Below, piece after piece: positions 42,729-53,735 of a stretch of DNA of 64,000 nt. The DNA lies in NCBI RefSeq assembly GCF_013348785.1, contig NZ_CP054691.1:2108001-2172000 (forward strand), read 5' to 3'. The notes under the pieces were generated by a model. It was given only the letters and a program-made list of their open reading frames with translations, searched no databases and was not told the DNA's origin. Each line of letters starts with the position of its first letter. Position 1 is the first letter of the stretch. The position numbers and the translations under genes are program-made. Origin of the DNA: Gordonia sp. X0973 (lineage in GTDB: Bacteria; Actinomycetota; Actinomycetes; Mycobacteriales; Mycobacteriaceae).

Positions 42729-43016
42729 TCACATCAACGCGAGGACGACGCGCTGCGCGATGATGACGAGAATCATTACGATCATCAATGACAGGTCGAG
42801 TCGCACGGCGCCGAGGTTCAGCGGCGGGATGACCCGCCGCAGCAGTTTGATGGGTGGATCGGTCAACGTGAAGATCGTCTCGACGATGACGACCACCGCC
42901 CCCTTCGGGTGCCAGTCCCGGGCGAAGGAGCGAACCAACTCGAGGACGAGGCGGGCGAGCAGGAGCATCCAGTACAACCACAGGACGTAGTAGACGATGG
43001 TGAGGAAAACGGTCAC
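42729..43016 (-). CDS. yggT: YggT family membrane protein
   Basis: A 95-residue protein with two hydrophobic segments (about residues 3-25 and 70-92) separated by the YggT signature LTDPPIKLLRRVIPPL. This family is conserved next to sepF and wag31 in actinobacteria, and its role in division or osmotic tolerance is unclear. It uses a GTG start at 43016. Confidence 0.88.
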   Translation of the reverse strand: MTVFLTIVYYVLWLYWMLLLARLVLELVRSFARDWHPKGAVVVIVETIFTLTDPPIKLLRRVIPPLNLGAVRLDLSLMIVMILVIIAQRVVLALM

Positions 43017-43058
43017 ATCATCACTTTGCCGCAGATCGCCGCGCGCGGCACGTCCGGG

Positions 43059-43796
43059 TCACGAGTGACTGTAAAAACCGGTCTCGGCGATCCGGCGACG
43101 ATCCTCGGGTGAGACGTCGATATCGGCCGGTGCCAGCAGGAAGACCTTGGTCGCCACCTTGTCGAAGGAGCCGCGCAGCGCGAACGCCAGACCGGCGGCG
43201 AAGTCGACGAGCCGCTTGGCGTCGGCGTTGCTCATGTCGACCAGGTCCATGATCACCGGGTTGCCGCTGCGGAAGCGCTCCCCGATCGTCCGGGCCTCGC
43301 TGTAGCTCGACGGGCGCAGCGTGGTGATCTTCTGGCCGTCGCCGAAGACGGCGGGCTCGGCCTCTGCGGCCAGGCCGGCGGTGGCGCCGACCGCCCGCAG
43401 CGTCGACCCCGCCGAGCGGTGCAGCGGCTCGAGGCGCGCGTTGCCGCGGGCACCGCCGGTGTAGACATATCCCCCGTTGCCGACGGCGGCGTAGTCGCGC
43501 TCGTCCTCCTCGTAGCGGTTCGAGGAACGGACGCGCTCGCGCCGCTGTTCGGTTTCGCGGACCGGTTCGCCGTAGGGATCGGCACCGTAGGAATCGGCAC
43601 GGTACGACTCGGCGAAGCCCTCGTCCCGGTAGGAGCCGTCGCGGTAGGCGCTCTCGCCGTAGTAGTCGTCGTAGTCGTAGCCGCGACCGCGCACGCGCCG
43701 GATCGCGCCGGTGCCCTCGTCCTCGAGGTAGTCGTCCTCGTAGTCACTCGGCGGCACCATGCCGAAGTAGGCCTTGAACTTCTGCATCGTGGTCAT
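43059..43796 (-). CDS. sepF: Cell division protein SepF
   Basis: FtsZ membrane anchor. The 245-residue protein starts [16 protein letters not shown], the amphipathic membrane-binding helix, followed by an acidic Tyr/Arg-rich linker (about 20-135) and the FtsZ-binding C-terminal domain with [40 protein letters not shown] and [10 protein letters not shown] 43796 has GAGGGG seven bases upstream; an in-frame upstream extension lacks any support. Confidence 0.94.
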   Translation of the reverse strand: MTTMQKFKAYFGMVPPSDYEDDYLEDEGTGAIRRVRGRGYDYDDYYGESAYRDGSYRDEGFAESYRADSYGADPYGEPVRETEQRRERVRSSNRYEEDERDYAAVGNGGYVYTGGARGNARLEPLHRSAGSTLRAVGATAGLAAEAEPAVFGDGQKITTLRPSSYSEARTIGERFRSGNPVIMDLVDMSNADAKRLVDFAAGLAFALRGSFDKVATKVFLLAPADIDVSPEDRRRIAETGFYSHS

Positions 43797-43881
43797 CGTG
43801 CGCCCCTCTATGTCTATCGGCTCTTCTGGTTGGTCGGTGACGCTGGCTTCGCCAAAGTCGTGGTGTTGCTGTGTCTCATGT

Positions 43882-43905
43882 GACCAATGTGATTGCCCAT
43901 TGGTC
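43882..43905. promoter_or_regulatory. Inverted repeat in the pgeF-sepF gap
   Basis: GACCAATG (43882-43889), eight bases, and CATTGGTC (43898-43905) form a perfect palindrome in the 168-bp stretch 43797-43964 between pgeF and sepF. It lies 86-109 nt upstream of the sepF ATG, where an operator is as likely as a terminator. yggS would normally occupy this gap; no remnant of it was seen. Confidence 0.5.
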
Positions 43906-43964
43906 CTTACGGTAGCCCTCGGGCCAGACCGTTGGGCGGCACGACACGCGCAGAAAAGCACCAC

Positions 43965-44702
43965 CTATCCGTCCTCGCGCCAAATCACCGAGGCGAGCCG
44001 GCCCGTCGGGGCGCCGCGCCGGTGGCTGAACAGCTTCTCGTCGGCGATGGTGCACCGCGGGTCGACGGCGATCGACCGGATGCCGGCACCGGCCAGCTGT
44101 CGGGAGATCCCGGCCCGCAGGTCCAGGCCGACCGTCCCGGCCTCCGTCCGGCAGAGGCTGCCCGGCAAGTGGCCCTCGACGTCGCGCGCCATCTCCGGCG
44201 GCACCTCGTAGAAGTTGCCGGATGCTGCCGGCCCGAGCAGGGCGGTGATCCGCCCCGGTTGCGCGCCGAGCCCGGCCATGACGCGCAGGGTCTCGACGAC
44301 GATGCCGTTGCGCGCGCCCACGCGTCCGGCGTGGACCGCGGCGATGACCCCGGCCTCCTCGTCGCCCAGGAGCAGCGGCACACAGTCCGCGGTGAGCACG
44401 GCCAGGGCGAGGTTTGGTTGTGCGGTGACCAGTGCGTCGGTGGCGAGCACCGGGCGCTGCTGCGGCCCGTCGACCACGGTGACCGTGGTGCTGTGGATCT
44501 GTTCCATCCAGACCACCCGCTCGTCGGGCAGGCCGGTCGCGCGGGCCAGCCGCGCCCGGTTGGCGGCGACCGCCTCCGGGTCGTCGCCGACGTGATCGCC
44601 CAGATTGAACGAGTCGTAGGGCGGCGCGGAGACCCCGCCCTCGCGAGTCGTGACGATTCGACGGATGCCGCGCTTGGCGGGCTTAGCGGTGGCGCCGGCC
44701 AT
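43965..44702 (-). CDS. pgeF: Purine nucleoside phosphorylase/laccase-domain protein (YfiH, PgeF)
   Basis: Belongs to the multicopper-like DUF152 family, now linked to correction of wrong residues in peptidoglycan precursors and to purine nucleoside activity. The 245-residue product has the metal ligands in VVWMEQIHSTTV, LTADCVPLLL and AAVHAGRVGARNG, and HRRGAPTGRLASVIW near the end. The usual GWRG after AVHA reads GRVG here. Its ATG shares one base with the ftsZ stop. Confidence 0.88.
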   Translation of the reverse strand: MAGATAKPAKRGIRRIVTTREGGVSAPPYDSFNLGDHVGDDPEAVAANRARLARATGLPDERVVWMEQIHSTTVTVVDGPQQRPVLATDALVTAQPNLALAVLTADCVPLLLGDEEAGVIAAVHAGRVGARNGIVVETLRVMAGLGAQPGRITALLGPAASGNFYEVPPEMARDVEGHLPGSLCRTEAGTVGLDLRAGISRQLAGAGIRSIAVDPRCTIADEKLFSHRRGAPTGRLASVIWREDG

Positions 44703-45856
44703 CACTTCATGAAATCGGGGATGTCGACGTCGTCGTCGTCGAGCCGCACCGTGTTGGGCCGGAGTTCGTCGGTCTTCGAAACCGCCGACTCGGCACTGCC
44801 GGAGCTGCTGAAGATCGACTCGCCCGACGCGGGTGCGTTGACCTTGCCCGCCTGCCCGGCCGCGACGTCGGTGTGACCGATCGCCGGCGCGTCGCTCCGG
44901 CGCCGCGGCGACCCGCCGTCGAAGCCGGCCGCGATGACCGTCACCCGCACCTCGTCGCCGAGGTTGTCGTCGATGACCGTGCCGAAGATGATGTTGGCGT
45001 CCTCGTGTGCCGCCTCCTGCACCTGCGTCGCGGCGTTGTGGATCTCGAAGAGTCCGAGGTCCGAGCCGCCGGCGATCGAGATCAGCACGCCCCGCGCACC
45101 CTCCATCGACGCCTCCAGCAGCGGCGAGTTGATCGCCAGTTCTGCGGCCTTCTTCGCGCGGTCCTCGCCCCGCGCCGAGCCGATGCCCATCAGCGCGCTG
45201 CCGGCATTGCTCATCACGCCTTTGACGTCGGCGAAGTCGACGTTGATCAGGCCCGGAGTGGTGATCAGGTCGGTGATGCCCTGCACGCCGTTCAACAGCA
45301 CCTCGTCGGCGCTGCGGAAGGCGTCCATCAGGCTGACGTTGGCGTCGCCCAGCTGCAGCAGGCGGTCGTTGGGGATGACGATCAGGGTGTCGCACGACTC
45401 GCGCAGCGCGGTGATCCCGGTGTCGGCCTGGCCGCTGCGCCGCTTGCCCTCGAAGGCGAAGGGGCGGGTGACGACGCCGACGGTGAGCGCGCCGAGCTTC
45501 TTGGCGATCGACGCGACGACGGGTGCGCCGCCGGTGCCGGTGCCGCCGCCCTCGCCCGCGGTGACGAAGACCATGTCGGCACCCTTGAGGAGTTCCTCGA
45601 TGTCGTCGCGGTTGTCCTCGGTGGCGCGGCGGCCCACCTCCGGGTCGGCACCGGCGCCGAGGCCGCGGGTCGAGTCGCGCCCGACGTCGAGCTTGACGTC
45701 GGCGTCGCTCATCAACAGCGCCTGCGCGTCGGTGTTGATGGCGATGAACTCGACGCCCTTGAGCCCCTGCTCGATCATCCGGTTGACGGCGTTCACGCCG
45801 CCACCGCCGATGCCGACGACTTTGATCACGGCCAGGTAGTTGTGCGGTGCCGTCAT
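44702..45856 (-). CDS. ftsZ: Cell division protein FtsZ
   Basis: Tubulin-like GTPase that forms the Z ring. The 384-residue protein shows [23 protein letters not shown], the GTP signature [22 protein letters not shown] and [16 protein letters not shown] short linker leads to the conserved tail [11 protein letters not shown], the binding site for SepF and FtsW. ATG 45856 has an AGGAAGG site. The 253-bp gap to ftsQ suggests separate transcription in addition to read-through. Confidence 0.97.
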   Translation of the reverse strand: MTAPHNYLAVIKVVGIGGGGVNAVNRMIEQGLKGVEFIAINTDAQALLMSDADVKLDVGRDSTRGLGAGADPEVGRRATEDNRDDIEELLKGADMVFVTAGEGGGTGTGGAPVVASIAKKLGALTVGVVTRPFAFEGKRRSGQADTGITALRESCDTLIVIPNDRLLQLGDANVSLMDAFRSADEVLLNGVQGITDLITTPGLINVDFADVKGVMSNAGSALMGIGSARGEDRAKKAAELAINSPLLEASMEGARGVLISIAGGSDLGLFEIHNAATQVQEAAHEDANIIFGTVIDDNLGDEVRVTVIAAGFDGGSPRRRSDAPAIGHTDVAAGQAGKVNAPASGESIFSSSGSAESAVSKTDELRPNTVRLDDDDVDIPDFMK

Positions 45857-46109
45857 TGCCGACTCGCCTTCCTCTGTGTCACCGGGGGTCGGCGGGGAGA
45901 AGTCCCCGCCATTCCCTCGGGCAAACCCTAAACCTGAACCACAGATTTAGAGTTATGTCAAGTAGTACACGTTCAACGGGCAACGCTAGGCACTGCGCCA
46001 CCGCCGGGCCAGCATCGACTCGGCGTGTCGCCAAACTCGTCATGCGATCACCTGAACCATTTGCCCAGTGCCTGGTCAGAGCCTTGGCGCTGTCACACGC
46101 GTCACTCTG
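45857..46109 (-). promoter_or_regulatory. ftsZ upstream region
   Basis: A 253-bp non-coding stretch between ftsQ and ftsZ. It holds an AT-rich patch unlike its GC-rich surroundings, with TTGACA on the minus strand at 45956-45961 and several TAnnnT-like hexamers (for example TAGGGT at 45925-45930) further down, though not at ideal spacing. One or more ftsZ promoters are likely here. Confidence 0.4.
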
Positions 46110-46802
46110 TTAACGGTACGAGGGAAGGTCAGGGCTCGACACGTTGTAGAGGGTTCCCTTGCGCGTGGTGATGGCCCGCCACGCGATCGCCTTGTCCCCG
46201 ACCCGCGTCCCGTCGCCGAAGACCACCGTCGTCCCGTTGCGCAGGATGAAGGCGATGTCGACCGGCGACTGCGCGCGGACCGTCGCGATCGACGCGCGCA
46301 GGTCGTCGGGCAGCTCGACGACGATGTGCAGCGCCGCCGTCGTGGCCGGGTCGGTCGGTCCGACGTTGGGGGTGTCCAACTGGGGCAGACGCCGCACATC
46401 GGCCGGCACGGCGGTCCCCCGGTCGTAGTGCCGGTAGCCGACGCCCAACCGGTCGAGCACCGTCGTGGCGCGCTCGGTCTCCACCCGGACCACCGGCATC
46501 CGCTCGACGACGATCACCTCGATCGTCGACGGGTATTTGCGGCGCACCCGCGCCGACTCCACCGCACTGATCGCCGCCACCCGCGAGGCCGCCTGCGCGG
46601 TGTTGATCTGCAACAACGGCCGTCCCGACGGGATCTGCGCCTGCTGGCGGATCTGGTCGTCGCTCAATCCGGAGGTCGCGGTCACCCCGGAGACGGCGAT
46701 GGTGCGCACCGCCATCAGCGGGGTGAAGTAGGCGACCGCGACCAATCCGCCGAGCACCGCCACCACGGCGGTACAGACGAGCCAGAACCGTGTACGGCTC
46801 AC
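46110..46802 (-). CDS. ftsQ: Cell division protein FtsQ
   Basis: Single-pass divisome protein, 230 residues: membrane helix at about 7-28, a POTRA domain (about 33-100, [16 protein letters not shown], then [20 protein letters not shown]) and the beta domain with [11 protein letters not shown]. The cytoplasmic part is very short compared with mycobacterial FtsQ. GTG 46802 overlaps the murC stop. Confidence 0.9.
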   Translation of the reverse strand: MSRTRFWLVCTAVVAVLGGLVAVAYFTPLMAVRTIAVSGVTATSGLSDDQIRQQAQIPSGRPLLQINTAQAASRVAAISAVESARVRRKYPSTIEVIVVERMPVVRVETERATTVLDRLGVGYRHYDRGTAVPADVRRLPQLDTPNVGPTDPATTAALHIVVELPDDLRASIATVRAQSPVDIAFILRNGTTVVFGDGTRVGDKAIAWRAITTRKGTLYNVSSPDLPSYR

Positions 46803-48289
46803 CGGGACGGCTTCCCCAGCGCCGCGAGGATCTCCGGGCCCTGCATGGTGACGTCACCGGCACCGAGGGTCAGGATCACGTCGCCGGACTCGGCCAGCCC
46901 GACGACGGCGGGCACCAGATCGTTGAGGTCGGGCACGAACCGGCCCGAGTGGGTCATCTGCTCGGTGATGAGCCGCCCGGTGACACCGGGCATCGGATCC
47001 TCCCGGGCGCCGTAGACGTCGAGCACGATCGCCTCGTCGGCGAGGTCGAGCGCGCCCGCGAACTCACGCGCGAACTCCTGGGTGCGCGAGTACAGATGCG
47101 GCTGGAAGACCGCGATCACGCGACCGCCGCCGGCGGCGACGCGGGCCGCCGACAGGACTGCGCGGACCTCCGTCGGGTGATGGGCGTAGTCGTCGTAGAC
47201 GCGGACGCCGCCCGCGCTCCCCCGATACTCGAAGCGCCGGCGCACCCCGGAGAACTCCGCGATGCCCTCGGCCAGGGAGTCCAGCGACGCCGCCCCCGCA
47301 TCGGCCGTCACCGCGTTCGCGGCCAGCACTGCGGCCAGCGCGTTGAGGGCCATGTGTACGCCGGGCATCGGGGTCGTCAAGGTGATCTCGGTGGATTCCG
47401 GCACCACCGGCGGGTGCAGCCGCACGCGGCTGCTCCCCCCGTCCGGGCCGCCGGTGAACTCCAGCAACTCGGCCACGAAGCGCTCGCGCCGCGATTCCGG
47501 CTCGCCCGCACCGTCGTTGTGGCCGTATCCGAGGACCGTCACCCGGTTGTCCCGCAGCACCTCCTCGGTGCGGTCGAGCAGTGCTGCGACCCCCGGGTCG
47601 TCGAGGCAGGCGACGACCGCCCCGCCGGGCTGCACCCCGGCGAGGAATTTGTCGAAGACCTCGACATAGGCCGCCTCGCTGCCGAAGAAGTCCAGGTGGT
47701 CGGCCTCGATATTCGTCACCACCACGACCGTGGCCGGGTACTCCAGCAGCGAGCCGTCGCTCTCGTCGGCCTCGGCGACGAAGATCTCCCCGCTGCCGTG
47801 GTGCGCATTGGTCCCCGACTCGTTCAGCTCGCCGCCGATCGCGAACGAGGGGTCGGCGCCGGCGTGCTGGAGTGCGGCGACGGCCATCGACGTCGTCGAC
47901 GTCTTGCCGTGGGTGCCCGCGACGAGCAGCGTGCGGTGTCCGGCCATCAGGGTCGCCAGCACCGAGGGCCGCAACACCACGTCGATCCCGCGTTTGCGCG
48001 CCTCGACGAGTTCGGGGTTGTCCTTCGGGATGGCCGCGTGGGTGGTCACGACGACGGTGGGCCCGCCGGGCAGCGAATCCAGCGCCGCCGGGTCGTGTCC
48101 GATCGTGATGACCGCACCGCGGGTGCGCAACGCGAGGATGCCGCGACTCTCCTTGGCGTCCGACCCGGACACCTGCCCGCCGCGGGCGAGCAGGATCCGC
48201 GCGAGACCCGACATGCCGGCCCCGCCGATGCCCACCATGTGGACCCGGCCCAGGTGCTCCGGCAGTGGTTCCGCTTCGCTTTCGGCCAT
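46799..48289 (-). CDS. murC: UDP-N-acetylmuramate--L-alanine ligase
   Basis: First amino-acid-adding Mur ligase, in the cytosol. The 496-residue protein begins with a UDP-binding Rossmann motif [18 protein letters not shown], has the ATP P-loop [30 protein letters not shown] and [13 protein letters not shown] 48289 starts 35 bp after murG. Confidence 0.96.
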   Translation of the reverse strand: MAESEAEPLPEHLGRVHMVGIGGAGMSGLARILLARGGQVSGSDAKESRGILALRTRGAVITIGHDPAALDSLPGGPTVVVTTHAAIPKDNPELVEARKRGIDVVLRPSVLATLMAGHRTLLVAGTHGKTSTTSMAVAALQHAGADPSFAIGGELNESGTNAHHGSGEIFVAEADESDGSLLEYPATVVVVTNIEADHLDFFGSEAAYVEVFDKFLAGVQPGGAVVACLDDPGVAALLDRTEEVLRDNRVTVLGYGHNDGAGEPESRRERFVAELLEFTGGPDGGSSRVRLHPPVVPESTEITLTTPMPGVHMALNALAAVLAANAVTADAGAASLDSLAEGIAEFSGVRRRFEYRGSAGGVRVYDDYAHHPTEVRAVLSAARVAAGGGRVIAVFQPHLYSRTQEFAREFAGALDLADEAIVLDVYGAREDPMPGVTGRLITEQMTHSGRFVPDLNDLVPAVVGLAESGDVILTLGAGDVTMQGPEILAALGKPSR

Positions 48290-48324
48290 CGGTCGTCGTC
48301 GTCCTCTCGTCGTGCCGGTTAGGG

Positions 48325-49461
48325 CTACAAGTCTGCCCGGTGATCGCGCCGGGCCAATTCCAGGGCCGCCCGCGCGACCGTGGCGGCCGCGTCGCGGTGC
48401 CCGCCGATCGCCGCGTTCGCCGCCATCGCGGCGAGCCGCTCGTCGTCGCCCAGCAGCGCGGGAACCTCGCGGGCCACCCACTGCGGGGTCATCTCGTCGT
48501 CGGGAACGAGCAGACCGCCGCCGGCCTCGACGACGGGCAGCGCGTTGAGGGCCTGTTCGCCGTTGCCGTGCGGGAGCGGCACGTAGACCGCGGGCAGCCC
48601 GGTCGCCGAGACCTCGGCCACGGTCATCGCACCGGAGCGGCAGATCACCAGGTCGGCGGCCGCATAGGCCAGGTCCATCCGCTTGAGGTAGCCGACGCCG
48701 ACATACGGCGGTGCCCCCTCGACCCGTTCCGGCGAGATCGTGTTCTTGGGGCCGTAGGCGTGCAGGACGCCGATGCCCGCGTCGCCGAGTTGCCTGGCCG
48801 CGCCGACCACGGCGTCGTTGAGGCGCACCGCCCCCTGCGATCCGCCGAAGACCAGCAGGTTGCGCACCGATTCGTCGAGGCCGAAGTAGTGGCAGGCCTT
48901 GGCGCGCAGCGCGGACCGGTCCAGGCCGGCAAGGCTGCCCCGGACGGGGATCCCGACGACCTCGGCGCCGGGCAGACCGCAGTCGGCGACGGCCGCCATG
49001 ACCCGCTCGGCCCAGCGGGCGCCGATCTTGTTCGCGATTCCGGCGCTGGCGTTCGCCTCGTGGATCACCAGCGGAATGCGTCGGCGGCGCCTGGCCCGGC
49101 CGCGCGCGGCCAGATAGGCGGGCAGCGCGACGTAGCCGCCGAATCCGATGACGACGTCGGCCGACACGTCGTCGAGCACCTTGCGCGTCGCCCGCACCGA
49201 GCGGGCCAGGCGGCCGGGGGTGAGCGCCAGATCCATGCCGACCTGGCGCGGCAGCGGCGCCGGCGGGATCAGGCGCAGGTCGTAGCCGCGGTCCGGGACG
49301 ATGGTCGTCTCCAGGCCCTTCGCCGTGCCCAGCGCGGTGATCCGGGCGGTCGGGTCGATGGCGGCGATCGCGTCCGCGACGGCCAATGCCGGCTCGATGT
49401 GTCCGGCCGTGCCGCCGCCGGCCACCACCACCGAGACCGGCCGTGTCACCGGGTCCTTCAT
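48325..49461 (-). CDS. murG: UDP-GlcNAc:lipid I N-acetylglucosaminyltransferase
   Basis: Makes lipid II from lipid I on the inner membrane face. The 378-residue GT28 enzyme has [58 protein letters not shown] and [23 protein letters not shown] 49461 overlaps the ftsW stop (ATGA). Confidence 0.96.
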   Translation of the reverse strand: MKDPVTRPVSVVVAGGGTAGHIEPALAVADAIAAIDPTARITALGTAKGLETTIVPDRGYDLRLIPPAPLPRQVGMDLALTPGRLARSVRATRKVLDDVSADVVIGFGGYVALPAYLAARGRARRRRRIPLVIHEANASAGIANKIGARWAERVMAAVADCGLPGAEVVGIPVRGSLAGLDRSALRAKACHYFGLDESVRNLLVFGGSQGAVRLNDAVVGAARQLGDAGIGVLHAYGPKNTISPERVEGAPPYVGVGYLKRMDLAYAAADLVICRSGAMTVAEVSATGLPAVYVPLPHGNGEQALNALPVVEAGGGLLVPDDEMTPQWVAREVPALLGDDERLAAMAANAAIGGHRDAAATVARAALELARRDHRADL

Positions 49462-51017
49462 CGCCACCCGTCCCGGGGCCGTGTCGTCCGCGTCGGATCG
49501 GATTGCGCCCGCGCGCCGCCGCGAGCCGAATGACTCCGGCGTCCGGGAGCGCGTTCGGTCCGCGGGATCGCCCCGGTCTCGGTGCGCCGCGGGCGCGGCG
49601 AGGTGGACCGGCCGCCCGAGGCGATCGGCCGTGCGTCGCGCGCCTGCGGTCGGCGGCGCGCCACCGGCTCGGACCGGCGCGGCCGCTTGGCCAGCCGTTC
49701 GCGCAGCTGGTCGGTGCGCGAGGGCCGGTAGGCGACCGGCGCGGGCAGTCGCGACAGGCGGGCGCGCCAACCGAGCGGTTTGACGTCGCCGAGCGCGGCG
49801 ACCGATTCCGGTTCGTGCCGGGCGGCATTCGCCATCAGCCCCAACATCGCCAGGACGGTGAGGGTCGACGTCCCGCCCGCGGACACCAACGGCAGCTGGA
49901 TACCGGTCACCGGCAGCAGCCCGACGACGTAGCCGATGTTGATGATCGCCTGCGCCGTGATCAACACGGTGATCGTCGACGTCATGAGCTTGAGGAAGGG
50001 ATCCTCCGAGCGCAGCGCGATGCGGATCCCGATGAGCATGAGCCCGACGAAGAGGCTGATCACGACCAGCGCGCCGAGGAGGCCGAGTTCTTCGCCGACG
50101 ATCGCGAAGATGAAGTCGTTGTGCGCGTTCGGCAGATAGTTCCACTTCGCCCGGCTCTGTCCGAGGCCGACCCCGAAGACACCGCCGTTGGCCAGCGCGT
50201 AGAGGGCCTGTCTCGCCTGGTAGCCGGCGCCCTGCGGGTCGTGGATGGCCCCGATGAAGCTGCGGACGCGCTCGGACCGGTATCCCTCGACGAGCGCCAG
50301 ACCGACGGCGAACACGACGACGGTCGCGCCGAAAGCCAGGAAGACCCGCACGGGCAGGCCGGCGAACCACAGCAGGGCGCCGACGATGATGGCGATGGTG
50401 ATCGTCGTCGAGAGGTTCGGCTCCAGCAGGATCAGCAGACAGATGAGGACGGCCACCGGCAGGAGCGGGACGAGCAGCTCGCCCATCGTCGCGTTGTCGC
50501 GGCGCCGCGACGCGAGCAGGTGGGCGCCCCACACGCACAGCGCCACCTTCACCAGCTCGGAGGGCTGCACCGACAGGCCGTAGATGACGAACCAGCGACG
50601 GGCGCCCTGGCTGAGCGTGCCGACACCGGGGATCAGGACCAGTGCGCACAGCAGGGTCGTCAGCACGATCATCGGCCCGGCCATGCGCCGCAGCAGCCGC
50701 ACCGGCAATCGGACGGTCCCGTAGAACACCACCAGCCCGAGGATCGCGAAGATCACCTGCGTCGTGAACAGGCTGTAGGCCGACCCCTCCTTGGAGTAGC
50801 CCTCCACCGACGAGGCGGACAGCACCATGACCAGGCCCAGGATGGTGAGGACGATGGCCATGCCGACGATGAGGTGGAAGGACGCGGTCGGCCGGGCGAG
50901 CAGATTGCGGACGGCCTCGGCGATGACCCGCGGCCACGCCAGCAACGACTCGCCGCCCGTGTCCGCCTTCCCGGCGGAGGGCTTGGCGGTGTCGGCCTGT
51001 TCGGCGGCGGCGGTCAC
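49458..51017 (-). CDS. ftsW: Septal peptidoglycan polymerase FtsW
   Basis: SEDS-family glycosyltransferase, 519 residues, that works with FtsI. Ten membrane helices occupy about residues 45-405; the signature [17 protein letters not shown], then [19 protein letters not shown], is intact, as are [11 protein letters not shown] and [18 protein letters not shown] basic cytoplasmic tail of about 115 residues, rich in Arg, Pro and Ser, follows; mycobacterial FtsW has such a tail that binds FtsZ. GTG 51017 overlaps the murD stop. Confidence 0.95.
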   Translation of the reverse strand: MTAAAEQADTAKPSAGKADTGGESLLAWPRVIAEAVRNLLARPTASFHLIVGMAIVLTILGLVMVLSASSVEGYSKEGSAYSLFTTQVIFAILGLVVFYGTVRLPVRLLRRMAGPMIVLTTLLCALVLIPGVGTLSQGARRWFVIYGLSVQPSELVKVALCVWGAHLLASRRRDNATMGELLVPLLPVAVLICLLILLEPNLSTTITIAIIVGALLWFAGLPVRVFLAFGATVVVFAVGLALVEGYRSERVRSFIGAIHDPQGAGYQARQALYALANGGVFGVGLGQSRAKWNYLPNAHNDFIFAIVGEELGLLGALVVISLFVGLMLIGIRIALRSEDPFLKLMTSTITVLITAQAIINIGYVVGLLPVTGIQLPLVSAGGTSTLTVLAMLGLMANAARHEPESVAALGDVKPLGWRARLSRLPAPVAYRPSRTDQLRERLAKRPRRSEPVARRRPQARDARPIASGGRSTSPRPRRTETGAIPRTERAPGRRSHSARGGARAQSDPTRTTRPRDGWR

Positions 51018-52555
51018 GACGTCGCTCCGGCAAGCGCGGCTGCGGCCGCGGCGAAGGCGTCCCCGCGCGCCGCGTAACTTCCGAACATGTCCAACGATGC
51101 CGCCGCGGGTGCCAGCAGCACGGCGTCGGCCCGGCCGTCGGCGCGCGCCAACTCCCACGCCGATCCGACGGCGGCCCGCATCACGGCGTCGGCGGCGGCC
51201 CGGTCGCCGGCGCCGGTATCGGGCGAACCCAGCGGTGAATCAGTCCCTGGAACGTGCTTGGCAACACTCACCCGCCCATCGTCCCCTGTGAATACTGTGA
51301 CTGCTGGGACTTCTGGGGCGTGTCGCGCAATCGCCCGCACAAACTCGTCGCGGTCGCGGCCGATCGCGACGACCCCGGCCAGCCGTTCCCGCGCCCCCCG
51401 GATCAATTCGTCCACCGACGCCCCCTTGAGCAGTCCGCCCGCGACGAGGACCACGCGGTCGCGGGCGGCGATCGCGGCGGCCGCGGCATGCGGATTGGTC
51501 GCCTTCGAATCGTCGATGAAGTCGACGGCGACCCCGTCGGCGCGGTCACGAGAGGCGACGCGCTCCCCCCGGTGCTTCGCCGGCGCGAACCCGGCCAGCC
51601 CCTGCGCCACGGCCGCGGCGGGCACCCCGATCGCGAGCGCCAGCGCCGCCGCGGCCAGCGCGTCGGCCCGACCGGACGGGCCGGGCGGATGGATGAGTCC
51701 GGCGGCGACCAGCTCGCGCGGCTCTCCGGCCGGTTCGCCGAATGCCCGGTCGACGAGCATCTCGCCGACGACGCCCAGTTCCCCCGCCGCCGGCTCGCCC
51801 AGCGTGAAGGCGACCCGGCGAGACGTCGGGCCGACCGGCAGCGCCGAGGCGATCTCGTCGTCGCCCCCGACCACCGCCACCGCGCCCAGCAGCGCGCCCG
51901 CCTTGGCGTCGCGATACCCCGCCATGCCGCCGTGCCAGTCCAGGTGGTCCTCGGCGATGTTGAGCACCACCCCCGCGGCCGGGCGCAGCGACGGCGCCCA
52001 GTGCAGCTGGAAGGAGGACGCCTCGACGCACAGCACCTCCACCCGCGGCGAGGCCGTCAACACGTCGAGCACCGGGGTGCCGAAGTTGCCGCAGGCCGCG
52101 ACGGTGCGCCCGGAGGCGGCGACGATCTCCTCGAGCATCGCGGTGGTCGTGGTCTTGCCGTTGGTCCCGGTCACCACCAGCCAGGTGCGCGGCGGACCGG
52201 TCACCGCGTTCTGGTCGACCCACCAGGCCAACTCGACCTCACCCCAGACCGGGACGCCCGCGGCATGCGCGGCGGCCACGAGGGGGTGATCGGGCGGGAA
52301 GCCGGGCGAGACGACCAGCAGGCGGGCGCGGCGCCACAGCTCCGCGTCGCCCAGCGCCTCGTCGACCCCGATGCGGGTCACGCCGTCGACGGTCTCCGGT
52401 GCGCCGAATGCGCCGTCGATCGCGGTGACCCGGGACTGTGCCGCGGTCAGAAAGGTGGTCGCCGACCGACCGGCGCTGCCGAACCCGGCGACGAGCACGT
52501 CGGCGCCGCCCAACCCGGCGACGAGTTCGGCGGCGGCACGAGTCTGGCGGTCCAC
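51014..52555 (-). CDS. murD: UDP-N-acetylmuramoylalanine--D-glutamate ligase
   Basis: Adds D-glutamate to the peptidoglycan precursor. The 513-residue protein has the UDP-binding [14 protein letters not shown]-loop [35 protein letters not shown] and the late [21 protein letters not shown] stretch of about 40 residues near 425-470 ([15 protein letters not shown] and following) is an insertion also seen in some actinobacteria. GTG 52555 follows the mraY stop by one base. Confidence 0.95.
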   Translation of the reverse strand: MDRQTRAAAELVAGLGGADVLVAGFGSAGRSATTFLTAAQSRVTAIDGAFGAPETVDGVTRIGVDEALGDAELWRRARLLVVSPGFPPDHPLVAAAHAAGVPVWGEVELAWWVDQNAVTGPPRTWLVVTGTNGKTTTTAMLEEIVAASGRTVAACGNFGTPVLDVLTASPRVEVLCVEASSFQLHWAPSLRPAAGVVLNIAEDHLDWHGGMAGYRDAKAGALLGAVAVVGGDDEIASALPVGPTSRRVAFTLGEPAAGELGVVGEMLVDRAFGEPAGEPRELVAAGLIHPPGPSGRADALAAAALALAIGVPAAAVAQGLAGFAPAKHRGERVASRDRADGVAVDFIDDSKATNPHAAAAAIAARDRVVLVAGGLLKGASVDELIRGARERLAGVVAIGRDRDEFVRAIARHAPEVPAVTVFTGDDGRVSVAKHVPGTDSPLGSPDTGAGDRAAADAVMRAAVGSAWELARADGRADAVLLAPAAASLDMFGSYAARGDAFAAAAAALAGATS

Positions 52556-52556
52556 C

Positions 52557-53687
52557 TCAGTTCTTGTACTCGCTGTAGAACAGCGACAGCCCCAGGCCGA
52601 TCGACAGTGCCGTCAGCAGCCAGAAGCGGATGATGACCGTCGTCTCGGCCCACCCGCCCAACTCGAAGTGGTGGTGGAAGGGCGCCATCCGGAACAGGCG
52701 GCGTCCCGAGGTGCGGAAGACGAGGATCTGCAGCACCACCGAGACCATCTCGGCGACGAAGAGCGCTCCCAGGACCACGGCGATCAGCTCGGTGTGGCTG
52801 ACGATGGAGATCCCGGCGAGCAGGCCGCCCAACGCCAAGGATCCGGTGTCACCCATGAAGATCTTCGCCGGCGCGGCATTCCACCAGAGGAATCCAAGGC
52901 AGGCCGCACCCCCGGCGGTGGCGAGGATGGCCAGGTCGAGCGGGTCGCGAACCTGATAGCAGCCCTGCGCGAGCTGTTTGCCCGCCGCCCCGCCCTGACA
53001 GGCGTTGCGGTACTGCCAATACGTGATGAGGACGTAGGAACCCATGACCATCGCCATGGTTCCGGCGGCCAGGCCGTCGAGCCCGTCGGTGAAGTTCACG
53101 GCGTTCGACCAGGCCGCGACGACGAACCACACGAAGACGACGAAGACGACACCGCCGAGCCCGGCCAGCGAGATCGCCGAGATGTCGCGGGCGTACGAGA
53201 GGTGCTCACTGGCCGGTGTGTAGCCGAACCCGTTGCGGAAGCGCAGCACGAGGATGCCGAAGAGGATGGCGGCGGCGGCCTGGCCGACCGACTTGGCGGT
53301 TTTGTTGAGTCCGAGGTTGCGGTGCTTGCGGACCTTGATGATGTCGTCGAGGAAGCCGACGAAGGCCAGCAGCACCGTCAGCCCGAGGACGAGCATTCCC
53401 GACGCGGTGGGTCCCGGCCCCGGACCGCCGGGCTTCTCCGCCTTCGCGCCGAGGAGATAGGCGACGAGGTGCGCGGCGAAGTATCCGACGACGATGGCGG
53501 CGACGATGGCCACACCGCCCATCGACGGCGTACCGCGCTTGGTCTGATGGCTCTCGGGTCCCTCGACGCGGATCTCCTGGCCGAAGCCCTGCTTGGAGAA
53601 CTGCCTGATCAGGACCGGGGTCAACGCGATCGCCACGAACAGCGCCACCGCCCCGGCCACCAGAATCTGCGTCACGTCATGCGCCAC
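52557..53687 (-). CDS. mraY: Phospho-MurNAc-pentapeptide transferase
   Basis: Makes lipid I by moving phospho-MurNAc-pentapeptide to undecaprenyl phosphate. The 376-residue, ten-helix membrane enzyme has [37 protein letters not shown] and [12 protein letters not shown], covering the Mg and substrate residues. GTG 53687 has GGAG five bases upstream and lies 48 bp after the murF-position gene. Confidence 0.95.
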   Translation of the reverse strand: MAHDVTQILVAGAVALFVAIALTPVLIRQFSKQGFGQEIRVEGPESHQTKRGTPSMGGVAIVAAIVVGYFAAHLVAYLLGAKAEKPGGPGPGPTASGMLVLGLTVLLAFVGFLDDIIKVRKHRNLGLNKTAKSVGQAAAAILFGILVLRFRNGFGYTPASEHLSYARDISAISLAGLGGVVFVVFVWFVVAAWSNAVNFTDGLDGLAAGTMAMVMGSYVLITYWQYRNACQGGAAGKQLAQGCYQVRDPLDLAILATAGGAACLGFLWWNAAPAKIFMGDTGSLALGGLLAGISIVSHTELIAVVLGALFVAEMVSVVLQILVFRTSGRRLFRMAPFHHHFELGGWAETTVIIRFWLLTALSIGLGLSLFYSEYKN

Positions 53688-53735
53688 ATCTACTCCATCC
53701 CATAGCGATCAACCCCAACACATCCAACCCGGTGC

